From contig NZ_CP109435.1 of the NCBI RefSeq assembly GCF_036227125.1, forward strand, positions 7,750,001 to 7,814,000: DNA of 64,000 nt, given 5' to 3'. The notes beneath the pieces are model-generated. The model saw only the letters and a program-made list of their open reading frames with translations, searched no databases and had not been told where the DNA came from. The stretch is from Streptomyces sp. NBC_01485. Lineage in GTDB: Bacteria; Actinomycetota; Actinomycetes; Streptomycetales; Streptomycetaceae. Positions 18,101 to 24,628 of the stretch are shown one piece after another (the stretch's first letter is position 1; each line of letters opens with the position of its first letter). Made by a program: the position numbers and the translations under genes.

Positions 18101-18321
18101 TCGTCGGCGAACCGGGTTTCCTCCGTCTCGCCCTCCGCGCGCAACGGTTCGGGCTCCTCCCGGGTTTCGGCCAACCTGCGCTGCAGATCACTGTCCTGCG
18201 GGTAGAGCGTGCCCATCAGATACCGTCGGTCAGGAGGTGCGGTGATCTCCTCCGTCTCACCGTTCGCGGGTCCGACCAACTGCCGTCGCAGATAGTCGAT
18301 GAGTTCCCTACGCGCGTCCAT
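15163..18321 (-). CDS. drmA: DrmA-like SF2 helicase (DISARM core subunit)
   Basis: 1,052 residues from ATG 18321, with Shine-Dalgarno GGGAGGG three to four bases upstream. Walker A 'WFPTGGGKTEAYLL' (about 422-435), a zinc ribbon 'CSWCGTRLL' ... 'CPRDDC', a DExH-type motif II 'VIQDELHLLTGPLG', motif III 'ASTATIRR', motif V 'MLSVGVDVKR' and motif VI 'IQATSRVGRHKIPG'. This is the architecture of DrmA, the helicase half of the DrmAB complex. It heads the minus-strand operon and is divergent from the sigma factor at 18485, with 163 bp between them holding both promoters. Confidence 0.88.
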   Translation of the reverse strand: MDARRELIDYLRRQLVGPANGETEEITAPPDRRYLMGTLYPQDSDLQRRLAETREEPEPLRAEGETEETRFADDPVPESNAWLPSSLGLSVFTNAEELILYCRAARYITVRGQGPRHWRRESLPAVPVPVKIGQTEVKVFDGRAEVRLRWRPFNDGNLLTVALVNSAFAPEPVPGKRPQPQWDDMLFQVSLEVEPVGGAFLPYPSVRLTSRDLEEQELRLQYRHVVTHAVGHGCAVEEERANGTIAKVRTQVMPEAEVPGVQAAGASGSPVLTLARLGDPGVSAEELRAELRDFTRSYRDWYEQQCEIDIPPVGRAAAHRILERIRIAVERMEAGIDALCRDDKSTELQAFRLANRAMALQMRHVKKDLAGERRRRTDAVPKDPEPAADAAWYPFQLGFFLLAAQGLIDEAHPDREVVDLIWFPTGGGKTEAYLLLASFEMLLRRLRYGSAGGGTAVISRYTLSLLTTQQFQRAATTVCALEYLRDPAGLTPEEASKAPEPLLGREPFSIGLWVGMATSPNTYEEARRAFEDQRAAQRPEDVFILDRCSWCGTRLLPASKSPQIEDYGVQAKEDSFKFFCPRDDCRFHDVLPVAVVDEHIYDRPPTFLLGTVDKFARLAWVPQAKSLFGGQGHRRPSLVIQDELHLLTGPLGTTVGLYEAAVLQLCAWGEGPAPKVIASTATIRRAGEQVRQTYGRDVQLFPPAGLDARFSYFAEPDTDSPGRRYVGVMAQGHTAGRATVATAAALLQGPLELPQEHRDDYWTLVAYHHSLRELGRTKTAAGDDIPAQLAGMGEPGRHRELTEREVQELTSNLARSEQPKLLDDLERPWDHERSVSFLVCTNMLSVGVDVKRLALMLMLGQPKATAEYIQATSRVGRHKIPGLVVTFLNSTRPRDRSHYETFDTYHQALYQHVEPTSVTPWSIPSRRRALHAALVVLVRHGIGLAAENQAGAILDHPTELADAAAKIADWVARCDPASADAAERDLSALRRQWREHAQHAKDTGKNYYYRNAGKGQTNLLGNFGRADGLWATPHSMRSVDQECQVIVKGAGE

Positions 18322-18460
18322 ACGTCCCTCCCCGCATGTGCCGCAGCGCGTCTCCCGGGCCAGAGGGGTGAGGCGCTTGCTGCGGCCAACCGTGATCGTA
18401 GCAACGGGCGTCCCGGGAGCCGTCAAAGACAGCGATTCTGTACGAACGGGGCTCTTGTCA

Positions 18461-18474
18461 GTGCCGCGTGGCAC
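18461..18474. promoter_or_regulatory. Palindrome in the drmA/sigma intergenic region
   Basis: GTGCC-GCGT-GGCAC lies 11 bp before the sigma-factor ATG in the 163-bp divergent region. It could be an operator or an mRNA hairpin covering the leader, as there is no clear Shine-Dalgarno for the ATG. A TTGTCA at 18455-18460 abuts it, but I see no good matching -10. Confidence 0.35.
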
Positions 18475-18484
18475 AGTCTCTTTT

Positions 18485-20080
18485 ATGTCAACTGCTGCTC
18501 CCGGCGTCACAGGCAACAGAGCACCCGGCATGCGCGAGACCATGAGCCAGCTGCTGCAGCGATTCCAGTCCTCGGCCGTCGACGGGAAGGTGCCGTGGGC
18601 CGAGTACGAAGCAGCCACCTCACAACTGGGGCTCGACGAGGGGGCACAACAGCGCTTCAGCGCGGCGCTTGGGCAGTTGGGTCTGCAGGTCTCCCCTGCT
18701 CCGCAGCCCGCACCGGCGCTGGTGCCGCATACCCGCTCCGGCGCCGAGACAACGGACGCCCCGCATCGGCCCGGCCGCGCAGAGCGCGTGATGGGGCTCG
18801 TGCAGCGGAGCGCGGCAAACGGCAGAGTCACGGAAGAGCAATTGCGTCGCCTCGCTGCCCTCTGCGGTCTCACAGCGGGAGAGGCGAAGGAGCTCCAGGC
18901 TGTCGCTCGTCGAGCGGGCATCATCATCGTGCAATCGGACGAATATCCCCCGCCTCCTACCGATCAGGATGCTGACACCATCCCGCCGGAACCGGACAGC
19001 TCCGAGTCCCATGCGATTTCCTGGACCGAGTCGGACCTTGATGGTGCCATTACCGCCGCGCGCCGCCTTCTTGACGAGGACACCCGCAACCCGCGTCCGC
19101 AGAAGCGGCTGCTGCGCGCGGAAGAGGAAGTCGGGCTGAGCGTCCTGCTGCGCGGTGGCGTGGATAAGGTGGGTATCGAACCGGAAGATGAGCTGTTCGC
19201 GCAGCTCCCGCCCCATCACATCCGCCGCCGCGCCCGCGATGCGTTCTTGCTCCACAACCAGGGGCTCGTCCACGGCATGGTCAAGAAGTACTTGGACCAG
19301 GGCCTGGAGCAGGAAGACCTTGAGCAGCACGGGTTCGCGAAGCTGATGCACGCCGCGTGCAAGTTCGACGCCAGGAAAGGTTTCAAGTTCTCCACCTACG
19401 CGACCTACTGGGTGCAACAAGCGCTCCAGCGCGCCATCGCGGACGAAGGCGCCGTGATCCGCATCCCAGTTCACATGCACCAGACCGTACGGAAAGTTGC
19501 CGCTGCAGAGTCACGCTTCCGTACAGAAGGCCGCGCAACCACCGCTGCCGCGATCGCCATCGCGTGCGGCCTTGAAGTCACCGACGTCGACAAAGTACGC
19601 AAAATCAGCCGGGTCACGGACTCCCTCGACCGCGTCATCGGGGACGGCACCCATCTCGGCGAACTCCTCGGCATCTCCCGGCCCGCCCCAGGACCGGAAG
19701 ACGTGCTCCGCCACAAGATGTCGCGCGAATGCGTCGATCAGCTTCTCGCACGCCTGACGGAGCGCGAGGCGGACATCGTCCGGCGCCGCCTGGGCCTGAT
19801 CGACGATGAAGTCCAGACCCTGGAGGACATCGGCAAGGTGTACGGGGTAACCCGCGAACGAATCCGGCAGCTTGAAGCCCGTGCGTTCAAACGGCTACGG
19901 GAAGAGCTGGCGCCGCCACCTCCGCCAGAACCTCCAGCGACACCTGCGCCCGCCACCGAGACCGAGCCCGCTGGGGCGGGCTCGTCGCTCCCTGCGCCGG
20001 GTGATGATCAGCGCGAAGACAAGCTGCCGGTGCCCACTGCTCCCAAGCCATATGTGCAACCCGCGCTGTTCACCGAGTAA
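18485..20080 (+). CDS. Primary-type sigma-70 factor with tandem region 1.1-like modules
   Basis: 531 residues. Regions 1.2 to 4 resemble the housekeeping sigma: 'RAEEEVGLSVLLRGG' (1.2), 'GFKFSTYATYWVQQALQRAI' (2.3-2.4), 'IRIPVHMHQTVRKV' (3.0), 'VTDSLDRVIGDGTHLGELLG' (3.2) and 'LTEREADIVRRRLGL' with 'IGKVYGVTRERIRQLEARAF' (4.2). Residues 20-70 ('LLQRFQSSAVDGKVPWAEYE' ... 'ALGQLGLQV') and 100-150 ('MGLVQRSAANGRVTEEQLRR' ... 'ARRAGIIIV') both follow the sigma region 1.1 pattern, which is an autoinhibitory DNA-mimic module in primary sigmas. ATG 18485 follows the end of the shadowed drmA region. An acidic/Pro-rich tail closes the protein. It is divergent from drmA and may control the island. Confidence 0.85.
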   Translation: MSTAAPGVTGNRAPGMRETMSQLLQRFQSSAVDGKVPWAEYEAATSQLGLDEGAQQRFSAALGQLGLQVSPAPQPAPALVPHTRSGAETTDAPHRPGRAERVMGLVQRSAANGRVTEEQLRRLAALCGLTAGEAKELQAVARRAGIIIVQSDEYPPPPTDQDADTIPPEPDSSESHAISWTESDLDGAITAARRLLDEDTRNPRPQKRLLRAEEEVGLSVLLRGGVDKVGIEPEDELFAQLPPHHIRRRARDAFLLHNQGLVHGMVKKYLDQGLEQEDLEQHGFAKLMHAACKFDARKGFKFSTYATYWVQQALQRAIADEGAVIRIPVHMHQTVRKVAAAESRFRTEGRATTAAAIAIACGLEVTDVDKVRKISRVTDSLDRVIGDGTHLGELLGISRPAPGPEDVLRHKMSRECVDQLLARLTEREADIVRRRLGLIDDEVQTLEDIGKVYGVTRERIRQLEARAFKRLREELAPPPPPEPPATPAPATETEPAGAGSSLPAPGDDQREDKLPVPTAPKPYVQPALFTE

Positions 20081-20234
20081 ACCGCCCGACAGCAGGCCCC
20101 TGCCCAACCGCCGTTGCCGGTTGATTTCCACCGTTCCACGGGGCGTGCCGCGCTGGACTCGATACCCTGACCAATCGGAGATCATCACAGCATTCCGGGG
20201 CCGGTACCGCCCGGGTCGCTCTGCGGACGGGGAT

Positions 20235-20738
20235 ATGGAACACAACAACCACCAGGGGTGGTTCGGGGAAGCCTTCGTCGGCGTCCTGGCCGCCGCTGCT
20301 GGTCTGCAGCACGCGAAGCCCCAGCCCGATCTCGGGATCGACCTGGAGGTGCGGCGCGACGACCCCGACCCATCCATCGACGCTCGGATCGATCTCCAAA
20401 TCAAAACCCAACGTGTCCCGGATCCCTCCAGCTTGGGCGAGGGCATCACAGTGCGGCTTGAGGCACACCAGTACCGCCGGCTCATCGGGATACGCCAGGT
20501 GCCGGCCTTCCTCATCGCCGTCGTGGTTCCGCAAAAGCCCGCCCACTACAGCAATGCCTCTGAACAGTCACTCCAGTTGAACCACAGCGCCTACTGGGTC
20601 TCACTCGCGCACGACCCCTACCCGCTGGAAGGAAATCAACAGCGCGTCAGCGTGACAGTTCCCAGCAAGAACCTGCTCACCACCGCAGCCATCCACGAAC
20701 TCCTCGATAACGGCGCCCCCTCTGGAGCTGCTCTGTGA
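20235..20738 (+). CDS. DUF4365 domain protein (PD-(D/E)XK nuclease-like)
   Basis: 167 residues from ATG 20235, preceded by GGACGGGG. The DUF4365 signature is visible: 'HQGWFGEAFVGVLAAAAGL' for the N-terminal helix, 'PDLGIDLEVRRD' for the acidic Asp motif, and 'IDLQIKTQRV' for the (E/Q)xK strand. This fold belongs to the restriction-endonuclease-like superfamily and is common in defence islands. The second acidic position is Gln rather than Glu, as in many DUF4365 members. The stop overlaps the next gene's GTG (GTGA, 20735-20738), so the two are co-translated. Confidence 0.8.
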   Translation: MEHNNHQGWFGEAFVGVLAAAAGLQHAKPQPDLGIDLEVRRDDPDPSIDARIDLQIKTQRVPDPSSLGEGITVRLEAHQYRRLIGIRQVPAFLIAVVVPQKPAHYSNASEQSLQLNHSAYWVSLAHDPYPLEGNQQRVSVTVPSKNLLTTAAIHELLDNGAPSGAAL

Positions 20739-21907
20739 CCGGCTTTCCCGTCGCAGAAGACGACCTGCGCGCGCTGACTCCACGGGACGCCGCCCGCTAC
20801 CTGCGCACGCGCGGCTGGGTCGAGGGCGAACGTGTCCGCTACAGCATGCGGTGGCGCCTACGGCTTGGTGATCGGGAACACACCGTGCTGCTCCCGGCCA
20901 TGACCGCGCTGACCGACTACCCCAACCGCATGGCCGATCTTCTGCAGGATCTTGGGCAGGTCGAAGGCCGAACTGTCGTGTCTGTCCACGCCGACATGGT
21001 GCTCACTGACGTGGACACCCAAGAGATCAGGACACAGCCGAACACCCCCAGCGGCACCATTCCGCTCCTGGAGGGCGCGGCCGCCGTCACCAGGGTCAAA
21101 GATCTGCTGCTGAGCGCCGCCACCGCCGAGGTACTCGACGAACCGAGACTGGTCCTCCCTCGCAACAAGCCCAGGCGGGCCAAAGAGTTCCTCAACCAAG
21201 CGCTGCTGGGCACCGCCAAGCCAGGCAGCTATATCTTCAGCGTCCAGATTCCGGTCGAGGCTCATCCGGGAAGCCCCTCGAACACAGTTGTCCCCCGCCG
21301 CACCGCCACCGCCGAGCTTCCCTTCGGCCGCAGAGTCTCCCAGCGCCTCTATGAAGCGGTTCACGCCGCACGCAAAGCGGCCATGCTCAGCACCGAATCC
21401 GGCGACCTGGCGGTCTTCGCCGAACAGGCTCGACTGGGTGTGTCGGCAGACCTCTGCGAATCATTGGCCGGACTTGCCGGAGACGCCGGCAACGGGTTCG
21501 CCATCACTTTCGGCTGGTCCCCCCGGTGGAGCGTCCCGCACACCTACACCCAGCCGAGGGCAGATTTCTCCGCGGAGTTGCTGCCCTCGTTGTCCGGCGC
21601 GGCGGAGATGCTCAGAAGCGATGACCCGACGCCTGAGTCGTATCCACAGGCATTGATCCTCGGTCCCTCCTTGTCCCTCGCCCGTGTTGGCACCGACGGC
21701 GGACACATCCTTGTGGCCGCTGGGCCGGGCACCAATGAGGAACTCCGGGGACGGCAGATCCGCGTACGGCTGACCGGAGAGCAGTACGACCAGGCCGCCC
21801 ACGCGCACGCCCAGCACCACGACCTGATCTTCCAAGGCACAGTGGTCCGGCAATGGCGGACGTACGAGATGGCCCACCCCACCCGTTTCGTCGTGAGTTC
21901 TACGTGA
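20735..21907 (+). CDS. Uncharacterised partner of the DUF4365 protein
   Basis: A 390-residue soluble protein. The N-terminus 'TPRDAARYLRTRGWVEGERV' and 'LLPAMTALTDYPNRMADLLQ' is a pattern I have seen in many actinobacterial hypothetical proteins of unknown function. No catalytic motif is recognised. The C-terminal ~100 residues are beta-rich ('GGHILVAAGPGTNEELRGRQ' 'IRVRLTGEQYDQAAHAHA'). A 4-bp overlap with the DUF4365 gene suggests a two-gene unit, where this protein may sense, escort or inhibit the nuclease-like protein. That role is inference from gene order. Confidence 0.8.
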   Translation: MTGFPVAEDDLRALTPRDAARYLRTRGWVEGERVRYSMRWRLRLGDREHTVLLPAMTALTDYPNRMADLLQDLGQVEGRTVVSVHADMVLTDVDTQEIRTQPNTPSGTIPLLEGAAAVTRVKDLLLSAATAEVLDEPRLVLPRNKPRRAKEFLNQALLGTAKPGSYIFSVQIPVEAHPGSPSNTVVPRRTATAELPFGRRVSQRLYEAVHAARKAAMLSTESGDLAVFAEQARLGVSADLCESLAGLAGDAGNGFAITFGWSPRWSVPHTYTQPRADFSAELLPSLSGAAEMLRSDDPTPESYPQALILGPSLSLARVGTDGGHILVAAGPGTNEELRGRQIRVRLTGEQYDQAAHAHAQHHDLIFQGTVVRQWRTYEMAHPTRFVVSST

Positions 21908-22289
21908 TGACCACCCCGCTGGTTGATCTCCGCCGTCTACGAAGGATTCAGCGGTCAAAGCGCGCAATCTTCGCCCGAAGGCGGCGGTCGCAGTGGCGCT
22001 GCCGGACTGCGCCTGCCCCGAACGGGATGGGAGTGGTTGATCCTGCACAGCACTCTGCCGTAGGCGGGCAAATGGTGGACCGACACCGGTCACCCACGAC
22101 GGGCGCGGGCTGAAGCACCGCCCGCTGGGAGAAACACGGGTCGTCTCCCGCCGCACGGGATGTGCTGTTGTTCAGACGAGGGGAGGGCGGTGATTCAGAA
22201 GGGGGGCACACCAGAGGTGCGGAGCCTGGGGCAATGGGGGTCTCGGCGAAGTCGGGCACCAGAGGCCGACCTCGTGCTTTCATGCACGT
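21908..22289. other. Intergenic region, no gene seen
   Basis: These 382 bp hold no protein-like frame on either strand. It presumably carries the terminator of the DUF4365 pair and the promoter of the GHKL ATPase gene, but I can point to no specific site. Confidence 0.4.
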
Positions 22290-24344
22290 ATGCATTCCCT
22301 GACCGTGCAGGTGGACGGTGACCACCTGGCCCGCCTCGTCCGCAGCCCTCGCGCCGGCCTGACGGAGCTCATCTGGAACGCCTTGGATGCGGACGCAGAT
22401 GTCGTCGATGGGCGGCTTGAATTCAGCACGCTGGGTGCGGTGGAACGCGTTCTTGTCGTGGATCGCGGTCACGGTATGTCGTCGGACGATGTGCAGCAGG
22501 GATTCGGTGCACTGGGCGGTTCATGGAAGAGGTCCACCAGGACCACCCGGCAGCAGGGTCGGCGCCTTCACGGAGAGCAAGGTAAGGGGCGGTTCGCTGC
22601 ATTCGGCATTGGCGATGTCGTTGAATGGTGCACGGTACACGAGGGAGATCCTGCGACCGAGATGAGGATCCGCGCCGCGCGCCACAATCTGCGCCGTTTC
22701 GACATCACCACCGCTCCGGCCGAGGCGGGAATCGGCACCCGCGTCTCGGTTGTCTCGGTCAATGAAGCTGCTGGCAAGCAGCTTGAGCAGGACTCACTGA
22801 TCGACACTCTCTCGGCTGAGTTCGCGATCTATCTCGAATCCTATCCGCATGTCGAGATTTCGTGGCGCGGTCAGAAACTCAACCCGGCGGCACTGCAGGT
22901 TGAACGTGAAGAATACGGTCTGGATGTAGACGGGATGGAGGGCCAACCGCAACTTGTTGTCATCGAGTGGCGCCGACAGGTTGACCGGGCCTTGTATCTG
23001 TGTGACGAGGCCGGAATGGCGCTACATGACATCAAGCCGGGTATCCAGGCCCCCGGATTCGACTTCACCGCTTACCTCAAGTGGGGTGGATTTAGAGGGC
23101 ATGACGTGCTACTCGCCGAGTCCGGCCTGGAGCCCATGAGTTCCGTTGTAGTGGCGGCGAAAGAGAAGCTGCGTGAGCACTTCAAACGCCGTAGCGCGGA
23201 CAGGCGCAGGTCGATCATCAGGGACTGGGTGTCGGAGGGCAGCTACCCGTACAGCGACGGATCGTCCTCTGCTGCCGAGAACGCGGAGCGTCAGGTTTTC
23301 GACATCGTCGCCTTCACGGCATCGAAAGTGATCAACGACGGTGACTTCCGATCACGGAAGCTCACCCTCAGGCTCCTCCGAGAAGCCCTCGCGTCGAACC
23401 CGGGGAATCTCCACAATGTCCTGAGGGGCGTCCTCGAACTCTCTGCAGAGCGGCTGGCGGAGCTCAGCGAGCTGCTCAACAGAACCACCCTCGCATCGAT
23501 CATCTCCACCTCGAAGAAAATCGGAGACCGCCTCAGCTTTCTGACCGGACTCGACACGATACTGTTCGACGCCGATCCGCGGCGCGAGACTCTGGAGCGC
23601 AGGCAGCTCCACCGGATCCTGGCCAACGAGACCTGGGTTTTCGGTGAAGAGTACGCTCTGACCGGCGACGATGAGTCCCTGACCAAGGTTCTGGCGAAGT
23701 ACCTCCACCTCCTCGGTGAGGACGTCGGACTCGCTGGCCACACGAAGCCCGTGCTGCGTCACGATGGCACCAATCCGATCCCCGACCTTGTGCTCACGCG
23801 CACGTGCGAGATCGCGCAGGACCGAGTCGAGAACATCGTCGTCGAGCTGAAGCGACCGAGTCAGGAGATCGGTGCCGACGAACTCATGCAGATCGAGAAG
23901 TACGCACTGGCGGTCATGCGGGACGAACGATTCAACAAACCGAACGTATCGTGGGACTTCTGGATCATCGGCAATTCCCTCGATGAGTTCGCCGAATCCC
24001 GTCGGAACCAGACAGGGCTCCCATTCGGCTACATTCAGCGCACCGACCGGCATCGCGTGCAGGTCCGTACGTGGTCCGAAGTGATCAATGACGCCCGGCA
24101 CCGGCTGAAGTTCGTGGAGCGCAGCCTCGACTACCGGGCTACTCACGACGACGGGGTGGAATACCTGCGCTCGAAGCATGCCCAGTTCTTGCCGCCCAGT
24201 CTCGGTGAAGGCCCTGCCCAGTCACCCTCCTCCGAGGGTGACCAGGGCTCATCTGACGGGGACGTGACCGACTTGGCTCAGCAGGCGAGTGACAGTGACG
24301 AGTTGGCGGAACGGTCCGGGCGGGAGTTGTCGGGCGAACGTTGA
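22290..24344 (+). CDS. GHKL (HSP90-like) ATPase fused to a PD-(D/E)XK-type domain
   Basis: 684 residues. The N-terminal Bergerat-fold ATPase has the N box 'GLTELIWNALDADAD' (about 26-40), G1 box 'VVDRGHGMSSDD' and G2 box 'GEQGKGRFAAFGIGDV'. A central region of about 300 residues resembles the transducer-like part of MutL/Hsp90-type proteins. Near residue 490-530, 'IPDLVLTRTCEI' and 'ENIVVELKRPSQE' followed by 'LMQIEKYAL' match a PD-(D/E)XK nuclease core (Asp, then ExK). ATP-gated nucleases with this layout occur in several phage-defence families. I cannot name a specific one. ATG 22290 gives the full N box. It is flanked by other defence-type genes. Confidence 0.8.
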   Translation: MHSLTVQVDGDHLARLVRSPRAGLTELIWNALDADADVVDGRLEFSTLGAVERVLVVDRGHGMSSDDVQQGFGALGGSWKRSTRTTRQQGRRLHGEQGKGRFAAFGIGDVVEWCTVHEGDPATEMRIRAARHNLRRFDITTAPAEAGIGTRVSVVSVNEAAGKQLEQDSLIDTLSAEFAIYLESYPHVEISWRGQKLNPAALQVEREEYGLDVDGMEGQPQLVVIEWRRQVDRALYLCDEAGMALHDIKPGIQAPGFDFTAYLKWGGFRGHDVLLAESGLEPMSSVVVAAKEKLREHFKRRSADRRRSIIRDWVSEGSYPYSDGSSSAAENAERQVFDIVAFTASKVINDGDFRSRKLTLRLLREALASNPGNLHNVLRGVLELSAERLAELSELLNRTTLASIISTSKKIGDRLSFLTGLDTILFDADPRRETLERRQLHRILANETWVFGEEYALTGDDESLTKVLAKYLHLLGEDVGLAGHTKPVLRHDGTNPIPDLVLTRTCEIAQDRVENIVVELKRPSQEIGADELMQIEKYALAVMRDERFNKPNVSWDFWIIGNSLDEFAESRRNQTGLPFGYIQRTDRHRVQVRTWSEVINDARHRLKFVERSLDYRATHDDGVEYLRSKHAQFLPPSLGEGPAQSPSSEGDQGSSDGDVTDLAQQASDSDELAERSGRELSGER

Positions 24345-24628
24345 TTGGTGAGCCGCGCTGCGTGAAGGTGGCGTCCCGAGTGATGGTGTAAGTGATCACC
24401 GTGGGGGTGTGCGCGGGCGGGTGCCGGGACGTGTAGCCGGTGACGGTCTTCGCTCCCGGCTTCCTCAGCGGCGCTTCTGCTTGACTACGGCATCGCTGAC
24501 CACTCCCTGAGAGGACGGTGCTCATTGTGGTAGTGCACAGATAACATCCAGCTTCCAGGCATGGACGTACCCATTCGGCGTGCGTCCGGCCTTTCACTCT
24601 CTGCCGGTGAAGGAGAACGGAAGCGCCC

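Noticed and set aside
6216..18321. Canonical DISARM class 1 or 2
   Set aside because: DrmC (phospholipase D) and DrmD/DrmE are not found in the window, so only a DISARM-like label is justified.
18299..18484. Upstream extension of the sigma factor
   Set aside because: It would overlap drmA and cover both promoters. The ATG at 18485 keeps all recognisable domains.
15163..18927. 1,254-codon version of drmA
   Set aside because: The extra 200 codons run antisense through the sigma factor. ATG 18321 has a good ribosome site.
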